From Mangrovibacterium diazotrophicum (GTDB taxonomy: Bacteria > Bacteroidota > Bacteroidia > Bacteroidales > Prolixibacteraceae), in assembly GCF_003610535.1 (NCBI RefSeq), contig NZ_RAPN01000001.1:979320-1043319 (forward strand): a DNA stretch of 64,000 nucleotides. Direction: 5' to 3'. How positions within the stretch are numbered: position 1 is the first letter of the stretch; each line of letters begins with the position of its first letter. This document shows, piece by piece, positions 18,202 to 26,235 of the stretch. A program made the position numbers and the translations under genes. The notes below the pieces were generated by a model. It had not been told where the DNA came from and did no database searches. It saw only the letters and a program-made list of their open reading frames with translations.

Positions 18202-18951
18202 ATGATTTTATATAAATATGTAAATCAAGATAGAGTTGACATTTTGAAGAATAGGAAAATTAGATTCACACAATACTATAATCAGAATGATCCGTATGAT
18301 TGCACTTTTGCATTAATGCCGTTAGACAAAGAAAAAGAGGATGCAGAAGAAGATGATTACAGGGCTGAAAGGGCACAATTAGAAGTGTACTTAGAAGAAA
18401 AATTTAGTCAATTAGGGATGTTATGCCTGACAGAAGATCCAAGCAATTTACTTATGTGGTCTCATTATGCAGGAAATCATAAAGGCATGGTAATAGGATT
18501 TGATACAAGTAATCAGTTCTTCAATACAACAGAAAAACTGTATGACCATCATTATGGTGGATACGACTATTTACCTACCGAAGGTTTTGGAACTGTTAAA
18601 TCTATCGAGTATTTGGAGAAAAGAAAGTTTGCTAAAATTGGTGAGAAAATTCGTTTACATGATATATTTTTCACAAAAAGTGTACATTGGAGTTATGAAA
18701 AAGAATACAGGATTATTAAAAATATTAATGATTTTGAACCTGTCGAAATAGACAGTGACATATACCTACTTCCTTTTCCTATTAATGCTATCACAGAAAT
18801 AATTATAGGAGCAAATGCAGATCAAATGCTTTATGAGGATATAAGGTTGATAGTTCAAAATGACTTTAAGGATAAGGTTGAAATTAAAAAAGCAAAACTT
18901 AAGCATACTGCTTTCGGTCTTGATTATGTTGGCATTAAAAACCACACCTAA
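18202..18951 (+). CDS. DUF2971 domain protein (cassette gene)
   Basis: 249 residues covering the DUF2971 domain: MILYKYVNQDRVDILKNRKI at the start, QNDPYDC, then CLTEDPSNLLMWSHYAGNH and KGMVIGFD, which are the family's hallmark stretches. The biochemical activity of the family is not established; members are common in accessory and mobile DNA. The gene is AT-rich. It lies between an 11-bp perfect inverted repeat TGTTAGGTGTG (18029-18039) / CACACCTAACA (18943-18953), and its stop codon TAA is embedded in the right repeat, a typical compact cassette layout. Confidence 0.85.
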   Translation: MILYKYVNQDRVDILKNRKIRFTQYYNQNDPYDCTFALMPLDKEKEDAEEDDYRAERAQLEVYLEEKFSQLGMLCLTEDPSNLLMWSHYAGNHKGMVIGFDTSNQFFNTTEKLYDHHYGGYDYLPTEGFGTVKSIEYLEKRKFAKIGEKIRLHDIFFTKSVHWSYEKEYRIIKNINDFEPVEIDSDIYLLPFPINAITEIIIGANADQMLYEDIRLIVQNDFKDKVEIKKAKLKHTAFGLDYVGIKNHT

Positions 18952-18953
18952 CA
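18943..18953 (+). repeat. Right inverted repeat of the DUF2971 gene (attC R''-like)
   Basis: CACACCTAACA is the reverse complement of TGTTAGGTGTG at 18029-18039. The core ACCTAAC fits the integron R'' consensus RYYYAAC exactly, and the partner core GTTAGGT fits GTTRRRY exactly. The gene's stop codon is inside it. Confidence 0.6.
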
Positions 18954-19353
18954 AAGAACTGAGCTAAAAACAACTAAAAGGCCTATAATTTTCCCATTAA
19001 AATCATCTTCTTTTGGTGCTGGTCCCCTGCTAGCGCAGATCTGTAATCCGAGCTTTATTTAGGACAAATAAAGAAAAACCGAATAAGTCGTTCCCAGTAA
19101 GCTTTACAAAAGTGTACCAGCGGCGGGGTCACCCTCTATCCCTAAAAAATTGAATTTTTTCACACACGTAGTTATCAAAACAAAATTTTATAACTATTTT
19201 CAAACGGCAGCTTAAGAGACCGCAATCCAAACCAGAAAAATAAAAATATTTGAGGTTTTTAGACAGACTGCCGTCATGGGCAAGTAAATCGAAACGACTT
19301 TCAAACGATAGAACCAGAATTAAGCAAATAACATTAAACTCAACTAATTTTAG
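18954..19353. other. 400-bp AT-rich gap with a REP-like hairpin
   Basis: No gene is seen. An imperfect hairpin AGCGCAGAT-CTGTA-ATCCGAGCT (19032-19054, two mismatches) resembles short dispersed hairpins common in Bacteroidota intergenic DNA. It shares AGCGCAGATC with the terminator at 35490. A clear closing R' half-site (GTTRRRY) for the DUF2971 cassette was not found here, so this boundary may be decayed. Confidence 0.4.
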
Positions 19354-19995
19354 ATGCCAATATTTACCATTATTCTAATAGCAACCATTTCTGGACTAAC
19401 AATATATGGATTTAATAATTCAGATTTCTATGAAAAATATTCATTCAACGTTGGTGCAATAAAGAACGAAAAGGAATATTATAGGATAATCACCTCCGCA
19501 TTCATCCATGTAGATTATACTCATCTTGTTTTTAATATGGTTTCCTTATATACTTTTGCGGAATTTGTTGAAATAGAATACACTTCAAAAGTTATTTTTC
19601 TTTCATTCTTATTAAGTGTAATAGGAGGAGGAGTATACAGTTTAATTAATAATTGGAAAAACGATAATTACTCGGCAGTTGGTGCTTCAGGTGGAGTTTG
19701 TGGAATTATTTATTCCTCCATATTTCTCATGGAAACTGGTAGTGTATATATCATGTTTATACCCATTCCTATTCCCGACTACGTATATGCTGCTTTATTT
19801 ATTTGGGGTTCTTACTATTTAATGAAAAAAGGAACTGACAATATTGGTCATGATGCCCATATCGGGGGTGCTATTACAGGAATTATCTATGCCATTTCTG
19901 TTATTCCCTGGGTTTTCTTGCAAGAGTTTCGTATTATATTGATTATGTTTTTACCTTTTGCCGTTTTATACATACATGAAAGGTATTTTATGTGA
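19354..19995 (+). CDS. Rhomboid family intramembrane serine protease
   Basis: 213 residues with about six hydrophobic helices. The catalytic serine lies in G110-A-S112-G113 and the catalytic histidine is H169 in HDAHIGGAITGI, giving the Ser-His dyad. The early ITSAFIHVDYTHLVFNMVSLYTF matches the conserved loop-1/helix-2 region (the H-x3-N motif is present as HLVFN). It cleaves transmembrane substrates within the membrane; the target is unknown. It is AT-rich like its neighbours and sits in the accessory segment. Confidence 0.9.
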   Translation: MPIFTIILIATISGLTIYGFNNSDFYEKYSFNVGAIKNEKEYYRIITSAFIHVDYTHLVFNMVSLYTFAEFVEIEYTSKVIFLSFLLSVIGGGVYSLINNWKNDNYSAVGASGGVCGIIYSSIFLMETGSVYIMFIPIPIPDYVYAALFIWGSYYLMKKGTDNIGHDAHIGGAITGIIYAISVIPWVFLQEFRIILIMFLPFAVLYIHERYFM

Positions 19996-19997
19996 CA

Positions 19998-20055
19998 CCG
20001 CTCCCGCGCGAATCCTTTCGCGTGGTAACAATCACCACACGATACAATCGTTTAA
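19998..20055. repeat. Run of small hairpins between the rhomboid and DHFR-like genes
   Basis: Consecutive inverted repeats CGCGAA...TTCGCG (about 20007-20022), TGGT-N7-ACCA and CGAT-ACA-ATCG are packed into about 60 bp, followed by TTTAAC. ACGATACAA (20039-20047) is repeated inverted as TTGTATCGT (20662-20670) beyond the DHFR-like gene. This fits a structured cassette boundary, but the half-sites do not match the attC consensus well. Confidence 0.4.
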
Positions 20056-20103
20056 CAGCGAGGAGCATCCAGAAAGACAAATCTGAAAACAAAAAAATAA
20101 ATC

Positions 20104-20640
20104 ATGGAAAATCGGAAACTTATACTTTACATTTCCTGCTCTTTAGACGGATACATCGCGAAACCTAACGATGATTTGAGTTTTTTAAGTCAAGTGCAAA
20201 AAGAAGGGGAAGATTATGGGTATCACGATTTCGTATCGACTATAGACACAGTGATTCTTGGCAGAAAAACCTATGATTGGGTAATGACACAAGTTGACGA
20301 ATTTCCACACGCTGATAAAGAAACATATGTAATCACCCGAACTGAAAGACCTCGAAAAGGGAAAACAATATTTTACACGGGAGAATTAAAAGGATTGATA
20401 ATCGGACTTAAAAAAAGGCAGGGCAAGAATATCTTTTGTGATGGCGGTGCAGAAATTGTAAATGAACTTCTAACTGAGAAACTGTTTGACGAATTGATTA
20501 TTTCAGTGGTTCCCGTATTGGTTGGCAATGGAACAAGGTTGTTTAAAGACGGAAGACCCGAACAAACACTTAAACTTATTTCAGTAAACGGTTTTGACAC
20601 AGGACTGGTGCAACTTCATTATAAAATGACTGAAAAATAA
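20104..20640 (+). CDS. Dihydrofolate reductase-like (RibD C-terminal fold) protein
   Basis: 178 residues. The start RKLILYISCSLDGYIAKPN and the middle TVILGRKTYDW, KNIFCDGGAEIVNELL and LIISVVPVLVGNGTRLF are characteristic of the YyaP/YwjB-like branch of the DHFR/RibD reductase superfamily. NADPH-dependent reduction is expected, but these small proteins are usually not the essential folate enzyme. The gene is flanked by a 9-bp inverted repeat and followed by a complex palindromic region, consistent with accessory cassette status. Confidence 0.88.
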   Translation: MENRKLILYISCSLDGYIAKPNDDLSFLSQVQKEGEDYGYHDFVSTIDTVILGRKTYDWVMTQVDEFPHADKETYVITRTERPRKGKTIFYTGELKGLIIGLKKRQGKNIFCDGGAEIVNELLTEKLFDELIISVVPVLVGNGTRLFKDGRPEQTLKLISVNGFDTGLVQLHYKMTEK

Positions 20641-20895
20641 AAAGCTCGAAAGCACAACACCTTGTATCGTTAATGGCAGGCGATGTGGCAAACAGCAAGG
20701 TTTGTAGCCCGCTCAAACTGCGTAGCGGTTTGATTATGGAATAGAAACCTGTGCCAACAATAGCAATAAAAGCATGGCGAACGCAGTGGTTTTCGCGCGC
20801 CGGCACACCAAGCAAGATACACCAACCGTTGTATACCCTGTAAGGAATCAATCCCCTGCTCCAGACAACCGAGTGAAAGAACCAACTAATTAGCC
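20641..20895. other. Palindrome-rich intergenic region after the DHFR-like gene
   Basis: About 255 bp with no gene. It includes TTGTATCGT (20662-20670), the inverted partner of 20039-20047, and a near-perfect hairpin CAAACTGCGTAGCGGTTTG around 20713-20731. It ends with CCGTTGTATACCC (about 20826-20838) ahead of the zinc-ribbon gene. The structure suggests a recombination site or a compound of several, but no consensus could be fixed. Confidence 0.4.
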
Positions 20896-21525
20896 ATGCG
20901 ATTTACACAACCAGCCTATCCAACCGTTTATTTCAGCGACAAAATATGGGTGAAATGTCCCGATTGTGGCGATATTGGTCTTGTTGAAACTGAATTTGGC
21001 CAATACACAATTCCTTATTCGCGCCACCATACATCAACTTTTAGTTGCACAAAATGTGGTTCGACGAAAAAGAGCGATGAAAAATGGTTTGGATACGTTC
21101 AAGGCTTTGTTGGACGAAGTTGTGGCTTTTGTGGAAGTCAGATAAGCTATACGACCGAACCGACCAAAGCACCTTTTGATTCGGTGACAATTAAATGTAA
21201 TTCGTGCAAAAAAGCCAAAGACTATTCATTAAATTGGTACCGATACAAAGAGAACATGCCAACAGATCCTTATTTCGGATTAGAACTTTGGCTGCAGATC
21301 GATATCAAGGATAAAATCTTATGGCTCTACAACATTGACCATTTGAATTATTTGAAGAACTATGTTGCCTCGAAGCTTCGTGAAGACGATGGAAGGCACA
21401 AATACTCAATGATTACAAATCTTCCGCAGTGGATAAAGTCGGCCAAAAACAGGGATTTGATTTTGAAAAAGATTGATCGCCTGAAAAATGAGATGAACAG
21501 AAAAATGGAAGACAACACGAAATAA
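20896..21525 (+). CDS. Zinc-ribbon protein of unknown function
   Basis: 209 residues with four CxxC knuckles: CPDC, CTKC, CGFC and CNSC (residues ~18-115), which pair into two zinc ribbons. The rest (residues ~120-209) is soluble and partly helical, ending in a Lys/Arg-rich segment. No enzyme motif is seen. Proteins of this kind are often DNA- or RNA-associated, but that is only an inference from the ribbons. A hairpin AACCGC/GCGGTT immediately overlaps and follows its stop codon. Confidence 0.65.
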   Translation: MRFTQPAYPTVYFSDKIWVKCPDCGDIGLVETEFGQYTIPYSRHHTSTFSCTKCGSTKKSDEKWFGYVQGFVGRSCGFCGSQISYTTEPTKAPFDSVTIKCNSCKKAKDYSLNWYRYKENMPTDPYFGLELWLQIDIKDKILWLYNIDHLNYLKNYVASKLREDDGRHKYSMITNLPQWIKSAKNRDLILKKIDRLKNEMNRKMEDNTK

Positions 21526-21544
21526 CCGCTTTAAAACGGCGGTT
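21524..21544 (+). terminator. Weak hairpin at the end of the zinc-ribbon gene
   Basis: AACCGC (21524-21529) pairs with GCGGTT (21539-21544) around TTTAAAACG, overlapping the stop codon. There is no T run, so it may be a cassette boundary rather than a terminator. Confidence 0.3.
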
Positions 21545-21584
21545 GATTCGGAACCTTGGACAAGCAAACAAAAACACCCGATTG

Positions 21585-23168
21585 ATGAATAAACGAAACT
21601 CCAAACTAATTCTCGTTCTGATTCTTGTATTTGGACTCGGAACAACCAATTCCTTTTCTCAGGTAACGGCGCCCGAAATTGATGCGATTGTCGAACACGC
21701 CATGGATAACTTTACCGTAGCGGGCGCTGCAGTGGCGGTTGTCAAAGACGGGCAAATCATCTTTGAAAAAGGCTTCGGCTTAAAGTCGATCGACAGCAAG
21801 GAAAAGGTTGACGAGCACACCAACTTTGCCATTGCCTCCAACTCGAAAGCATTCACAACGGCAGCACTGGCCATCCTGGTGGATGAGGGCAAACTGGCCT
21901 GGACTGATCCGGTGATCAAATACATCCCCGAGTTCCGGATGTATGATGACTATGTGACGCAAAACTTCAACATTGAAGACCTACTGACACACCGGAGCGG
22001 CCTTGGTTTGGGAATGGGCGATTTGATGCTTTGGCCTGTTGGTTCAGACTTCAGCGTTGCCGATATCCTGAACGGCTTTCAGTATTTCAAACCGGTTTCG
22101 GCCTTTCGTACCAAGTATGATTACGACAACCTGCTTTATATCGTCACCGGTGAATTGATTGCACGGGTAAGCGGAATGAGCTGGGAGGAATTTATTAAGG
22201 AGAAGATTTTTGCCCCCCTTGGAATGGACAATTCTTACGCATCGGTCACCTACATGAATGATCAGAGCAATTTGGCATCCCCGCATTTGAACAATGGCAA
22301 AGAGCTGTCCCTCATCGAAACCGAGCATTGGGATCCGAAAATGATCAACGGTGCGGCCGGCGGTATTTATGCCAATGTGCACGATTTGGCGAGCTGGATG
22401 CTGGTTCAGCTGAACAAAGGGAAATACGGCCCCCAACAGGAAAAGCAGCTTTTTACTGAAGCCAGTCAGCAGGAAATGTGGAAAATACATACGACAATGA
22501 AGACTGATCCGAATCCGCGATACAATTCACATTTTGCAGGCTATGGTCTGGGATGGCGGCTCAATGATGCGAAAGGCAACCTGATCGTCTCTCACACGGG
22601 AGCATTGGCCGGGATGTTGTCGAAAACGCTTTTGGTGCCGGATTTAAACCTGGGCATCGTTGTGTTAACCAATACCTGGGGCGATGGTGCCGGTTTGTTC
22701 TCGGCAGTGTCTCAAACCGTATTGGACAAGTATTTGGGACTGGATGAATTTGACTGGACGGAAGCCTACGTCAAACGATTGAGCCAAAAAGGAAATGAGG
22801 CCGCCGAGGTTGTTGCCAACGTGTGGGCAACGGTTGAAAAAGCCGATGCATCGAACATCGACTTGAATAACTATTCGGGCGAGTACAAAGACCCCTGGTT
22901 TGGCAACATCGAAATTTATGAGCAGGACAAGCAGCTTTGGTTCCGCTCTGTTCGATCGCCGAAACTTACCGGGCCCATGCATTACTACGGTGCCAATACC
23001 TTTGTGGTAAAATGGCCCGACTCGGAATTAACCGATGCCGACGCTTTTGTGCTGTTTCAACTGGATGAAAACGGGAAAGCACAGGGTTTTAAAATGAAAG
23101 GCATCTCCCCTGCCATCGATTTTAGTTTCGACTTCCAGGATTTGGAGCTTCAACGAATAAATGAATAA
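21585..23168 (+). CDS. Exported serine hydrolase (beta-lactamase-like) with C-terminal DUF3471-like domain
   Basis: 527 residues from ATG 21585, giving the signal peptide MNKRNSKLILVLILVFGLGT...SFSQ. The catalytic SxxK is in IASNSKAFTTAAL, the tyrosine motif is Y-D-N in YDYDNLLY, and the third motif is HTG in SHTGALAG, so all three class C motifs are intact. The final ~100 residues (LNNYSGEYKDPWFGNIEIYE) match the DUF3471-type beta domain often attached to such enzymes. It acts in the periplasm; the substrate is unknown. The next lipoprotein gene starts 38 bp downstream and is likely cotranscribed. Confidence 0.92.
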   Translation: MNKRNSKLILVLILVFGLGTTNSFSQVTAPEIDAIVEHAMDNFTVAGAAVAVVKDGQIIFEKGFGLKSIDSKEKVDEHTNFAIASNSKAFTTAALAILVDEGKLAWTDPVIKYIPEFRMYDDYVTQNFNIEDLLTHRSGLGLGMGDLMLWPVGSDFSVADILNGFQYFKPVSAFRTKYDYDNLLYIVTGELIARVSGMSWEEFIKEKIFAPLGMDNSYASVTYMNDQSNLASPHLNNGKELSLIETEHWDPKMINGAAGGIYANVHDLASWMLVQLNKGKYGPQQEKQLFTEASQQEMWKIHTTMKTDPNPRYNSHFAGYGLGWRLNDAKGNLIVSHTGALAGMLSKTLLVPDLNLGIVVLTNTWGDGAGLFSAVSQTVLDKYLGLDEFDWTEAYVKRLSQKGNEAAEVVANVWATVEKADASNIDLNNYSGEYKDPWFGNIEIYEQDKQLWFRSVRSPKLTGPMHYYGANTFVVKWPDSELTDADAFVLFQLDENGKAQGFKMKGISPAIDFSFDFQDLELQRINE

Positions 23169-23205
23169 AGGCCAATTTATTTTACCATATCTGGTCAAAG
23201 TGCAC

Positions 23206-23922
23206 ATGAAACAAACAACTCAACTTATTGCAATCGCATTGCTCGTTATTCTAACAGCTTGCGGACAGCCGGAAAATGTACATTGGCAGGCCGATCAGCA
23301 AGACTCGGCTTATGGGTTGACACTGGGATACTCGTTACCGGCAACGAAAGTCCAGGAAATTGTTGGCGACCAGTTTAACCCAATAGTCGACAAAAATGGC
23401 AATGCCTTTTTAATGCTCTTTATTGAAACGGCCAAACAATACAAGCTCCAAAACAAGACTTTCGAAAACATGCTACTGGCACATCTTGCTGTTCCTTGCG
23501 AGGAGTCCATCAATTGCCCGTTTACCATTGCTGCGGAAAATCAAAAGATCAGCCAGGTTTATAAGCAATTCAACTTCAGGATTGATGAAGGCGAGGTCGA
23601 TTTTTCGGTTGAAGATCAAGGTGATTCTTTAGTTATTGCGGCACAGATCGCTACTGCAAACGGCAAAATCTCTATTACGGCTAAAGTTCCGAATAATCCA
23701 GGGGAACTTGTAACGATGGCTACCAAAGTGACTGGCTCAACTCCAAACAGTTTTTTTGAAGGAAAAGAATCGTACCGTCCGGTAAAGATATCGTCAGCCA
23801 AAATCAAAACTGAGGGGGAAACCTGGCTATCGCAATTCGACTTAAAACCCGAACCCGATGTCATGTGGTTGAACACCGAATTTAGCTGGGATTTTAGCTT
23901 TAGCGAAGCCGTTGCTGATTAA
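23206..23922 (+). CDS. Lipoprotein of unknown function
   Basis: 238 residues from ATG 23206, chosen because it yields a lipoprotein signal (MKQTTQLIAIALLVILTAC). An upstream in-frame start at 23161 overlaps the preceding stop and buries the signal. The mature part is ~220 residues with alternating strands (YGLTLGYSLPATKVQEIVG, FRIDEGEVDFSVEDQGDSL, LVIAAQIATANGKISITAKV), looking like a beta-sandwich or barrel. No family is recognised. It follows the serine hydrolase closely and may assist it, but this is only positional. Confidence 0.7.
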   Translation: MKQTTQLIAIALLVILTACGQPENVHWQADQQDSAYGLTLGYSLPATKVQEIVGDQFNPIVDKNGNAFLMLFIETAKQYKLQNKTFENMLLAHLAVPCEESINCPFTIAAENQKISQVYKQFNFRIDEGEVDFSVEDQGDSLVIAAQIATANGKISITAKVPNNPGELVTMATKVTGSTPNSFFEGKESYRPVKISSAKIKTEGETWLSQFDLKPEPDVMWLNTEFSWDFSFSEAVAD

Positions 23923-23994
23923 ATCGGCATCAAGATTTGAGATTTCAAAAGTCACATAAAACCAGCTTTACCAGAAGCTCAAAAGGCTTTCTGG

Positions 23995-25122
23995 TTACAC
24001 CTTCTCTAAAAATTGGCTGAAGCTCTCCCCGATACAGTCTTTAAAATTCCGTTCGAACGACCGGACGGAACCGAAACCGGATAGTTCAGCGAGTTCATCT
24101 TTGGTCAATTCCGCTTTGTGTTCGCTGATGTATTCCCTGGCAAAACCAATCCGGTACTCGTTCACAAACCGGTTAAAATTTTTCCCGGCGTACTGGTTAA
24201 TCGCGTTGGATAAATGGGTGCGGTTTGTTCCCAGTTCAATAATCAGGTCATCGATTTTCAACTCGGAATTCAGATACGGTTTCTGCTCGTCAAAATAGTG
24301 ATTCAAATTTTCAAACAGCCTCCTCCCCGGCTCAACCGGCTCTTCAATTCGTACCTTCTCAACAAAGGGCAATTCGGGCAAGGGATGCTGCCGCAAACCC
24401 ACAATGCCGAACAGCCAGATAGCAACCGAAATCACCGCCAGGGGCAAGATTAGCACCAGGTAGTTGCCAAACACCTTCACCGGATTAATGGAGTAAAAAC
24501 CAATCGCCGCAATTGATCCGACAAATAAGACAAAGTTGAGCACTTTGATGCTGTTCAACTGAATGCCCTCGGTATTTGAAAACACATCCTGAATTTCGGA
24601 GCTATATTGCCGTAAAATTGAAATGGTTCTGAACCCGTAGAATAAAATCTGCGCGAAAAGAAGGAGAATATTGATAATCCGGCAAAAGAACATGAAAACC
24701 ATCACCGGCTGGCCCCATTCCGGAGCGAAACGGAAAACCGTGACGAACTGTTCGCGTTCCGATGCATCCAGCATGAGGTAATAAACCAGGCTTTGCAAAG
24801 CAACAATTCCCGCAGGAACCAGGTGAACAATCAGCTGGCGAAAACTCACCGCCGGGTCAATCAGCTGGCGGATGTAGATGTAAATCCCCGGGTAAACCAG
24901 CAGCAACGACACCACATTGATCATCAGTATCCGGGAATAGAATTCGTAGTCGCCACTCAGAAAATAATAGAGTCCCCAAAACAAAAAAGCCAGGTTAGCC
25001 AAAACCATTGCCAATGTTTTTTTGGCGCTATTCCCTTTCTCGGCATTCATAAAAATTGCCATTGCAATAACGAGCGGAATATACACCGGACTGAAAAGTA
25101 AGAACAAAACCCAGCTAGCCAT
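23995..25122 (-). CDS. Membrane-embedded AraC-family transcriptional regulator
   Basis: 375 residues from the ATG at 25122, which is preceded by a good ribosome-binding site (AGGAG a few bases upstream); longer in-frame starts lack this. Residues 1-~230 contain about seven transmembrane helices (LFLLFSPVYIPLVIAMAIF and following). The C-terminus carries the two helix-turn-helix units of AraC (LIIELGTNRTHLSNAINQYA and ELAELSGFGSVRSFERNFK). The family likely senses a signal in or across the membrane and acts on DNA directly. It is divergent from the soluble AraC gene at 25397, with ~275 bp of shared regulatory DNA. Confidence 0.9.
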   Translation of the reverse strand: MASWVLFLLFSPVYIPLVIAMAIFMNAEKGNSAKKTLAMVLANLAFLFWGLYYFLSGDYEFYSRILMINVVSLLLVYPGIYIYIRQLIDPAVSFRQLIVHLVPAGIVALQSLVYYLMLDASEREQFVTVFRFAPEWGQPVMVFMFFCRIINILLLFAQILFYGFRTISILRQYSSEIQDVFSNTEGIQLNSIKVLNFVLFVGSIAAIGFYSINPVKVFGNYLVLILPLAVISVAIWLFGIVGLRQHPLPELPFVEKVRIEEPVEPGRRLFENLNHYFDEQKPYLNSELKIDDLIIELGTNRTHLSNAINQYAGKNFNRFVNEYRIGFAREYISEHKAELTKDELAELSGFGSVRSFERNFKDCIGESFSQFLEKV

Positions 25123-25247
25123 TTCTCTCCTGTTTTCGACCCTTAAATGTAGAAAACTTTTGCCTTTGTCGAGATCATTTCGCTGTTTAGCTAACATACA
25201 ATTAAATAATCGTTTAATAAGCCGACATTCGTACGGTGTACTATTTG

Positions 25248-25264
25248 TCGTAAGCTATTTACGA
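25248..25264. promoter_or_regulatory. Inverted repeat between divergent AraC genes, candidate operator
   Basis: TCGTAA-GCTAT-TTACGA is a 6-bp inverted repeat with a 5-nt spacer. It lies about 130 bp from each start codon in the divergent region, beside a GTACGGTGTAC sequence. Similar GTGTAC repeats stand upstream of the AraC remnant in module A. Confidence 0.4.
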
Positions 25265-25396
25265 TTTGTCAACCGGAAATTGCGCTTATTTCCATCTTTT
25301 GTAACGGTAACTATACGCACGAACGAGCTTGGTTCGGAATGAATCTGATCAGTACTGATTAGACGTATTTTTTATTTTAATGAAAGAGAACTTATC

Positions 25397-26152
25397 ATGG
25401 AGCTTAATTACGAGGAACACAAGCCGGCCGGATTTATCAGCCAGTTTGTACAATGCTTCTGGATGTATGAGAATAGAAGCGAAACAACAAAACACACGAT
25501 TTTACCGCATGGCTATTTCGAAATCGTAGCCGAGTTTAGCAACGGGAAGATCGGCAAGATTACGCAATCCGGCATTTGGACGCAGCCGGTAAACGTCGTT
25601 ATTCCCCGAGGCTCGCTCATTCTGGGAATCCGATTCAAATTAACAGCTACAGAGTATATCTTTCAACATCCCATCAGCGATATTCGGGATCAACTGACTT
25701 CTCTTCCCTTCGACTTTTGGGGATTCGACCAATACGGTAATGCAGATTTCACCAACTTCGTAAAACAGGTTTCGAAACATTTGCTGAAACAATTGAGAAA
25801 CTTCCCGCTTCAGGCCATCGATCAGCGCAAGCTGAAACTGTTCAAACTGATCTATCTAAACAAGTTTGAATCGGTAGAGCAGCTGGCTGTTCAAATCGGT
25901 TGGAGCAGGCGGCAGATTAACCGTTACTTTAACCAACAATTTGGTTTCCCACTGAAAGAATACCTGAAAATCATTCGCTGTTCTTCGGCTTACAAATACA
26001 TCTCGAAAGGGGAATTGTTTCCACCTGTTAATTACTTCGACCAGTCTCACTTTATCAAGGATATTAAACACTACACCGGCAAAACACCACGGCAACTCTA
26101 TCATAACAAAGACGGCCGTTTTTTACAATTACTGACACAGCAGCAGAACTAG
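25397..26152 (+). CDS. AraC-family regulator with DUF6597-type N-terminal domain (module B)
   Basis: 251 residues. The N-terminal ~110 residues (FISQFVQCFWMYENR... ILPHGYFEIVAEF... IPRGSLILGIRF) match the DUF6597-like sensor domain. Residues ~155-245 form the helix-turn-helix pair (VEQLAVQIGWSRRQINRYF and YFDQSHFIKDIKHYTGKTP). The tail NKDGRFLQLLTQQQN is encoded by an 18-bp DNA element that recurs elsewhere in the window. A decayed copy sits at 839-1069. As the gene precedes module B with the same orientation, it probably controls those genes and perhaps module A. Confidence 0.92.
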   Translation: MELNYEEHKPAGFISQFVQCFWMYENRSETTKHTILPHGYFEIVAEFSNGKIGKITQSGIWTQPVNVVIPRGSLILGIRFKLTATEYIFQHPISDIRDQLTSLPFDFWGFDQYGNADFTNFVKQVSKHLLKQLRNFPLQAIDQRKLKLFKLIYLNKFESVEQLAVQIGWSRRQINRYFNQQFGFPLKEYLKIIRCSSAYKYISKGELFPPVNYFDQSHFIKDIKHYTGKTPRQLYHNKDGRFLQLLTQQQN

Positions 26153-26157
26153 CTTTC
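26114..26157 (+). promoter_or_regulatory. Copy of the 18-bp element overlapping the AraC 3' end
   Basis: GGCCGTTTTTTACAATTA (26114-26131) encodes the regulator's RFLQL tail. After exactly 18 nt comes TAGCTTTC (26150-26157), whose first three bases are the stop codon and which matches TAnnTTTG in 7 of 8 positions. Whether it acts as a promoter here is unknown; the second, non-coding copy 122 bp further on is the better candidate. Confidence 0.35.
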
Positions 26158-26235
26158 TGTCCTGTGTGGGATGTCCACCGGGCTCGTTTTCACGAAACCT
26201 GCGCCATACGACGGTAACGCTATCGTAACAATAAC

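Noticed and set aside
18954-19353. Possible RNA gene in the 400-bp gap
   Set aside because: Only one imperfect hairpin is visible, and no tRNA, rRNA or known small-RNA features were found.
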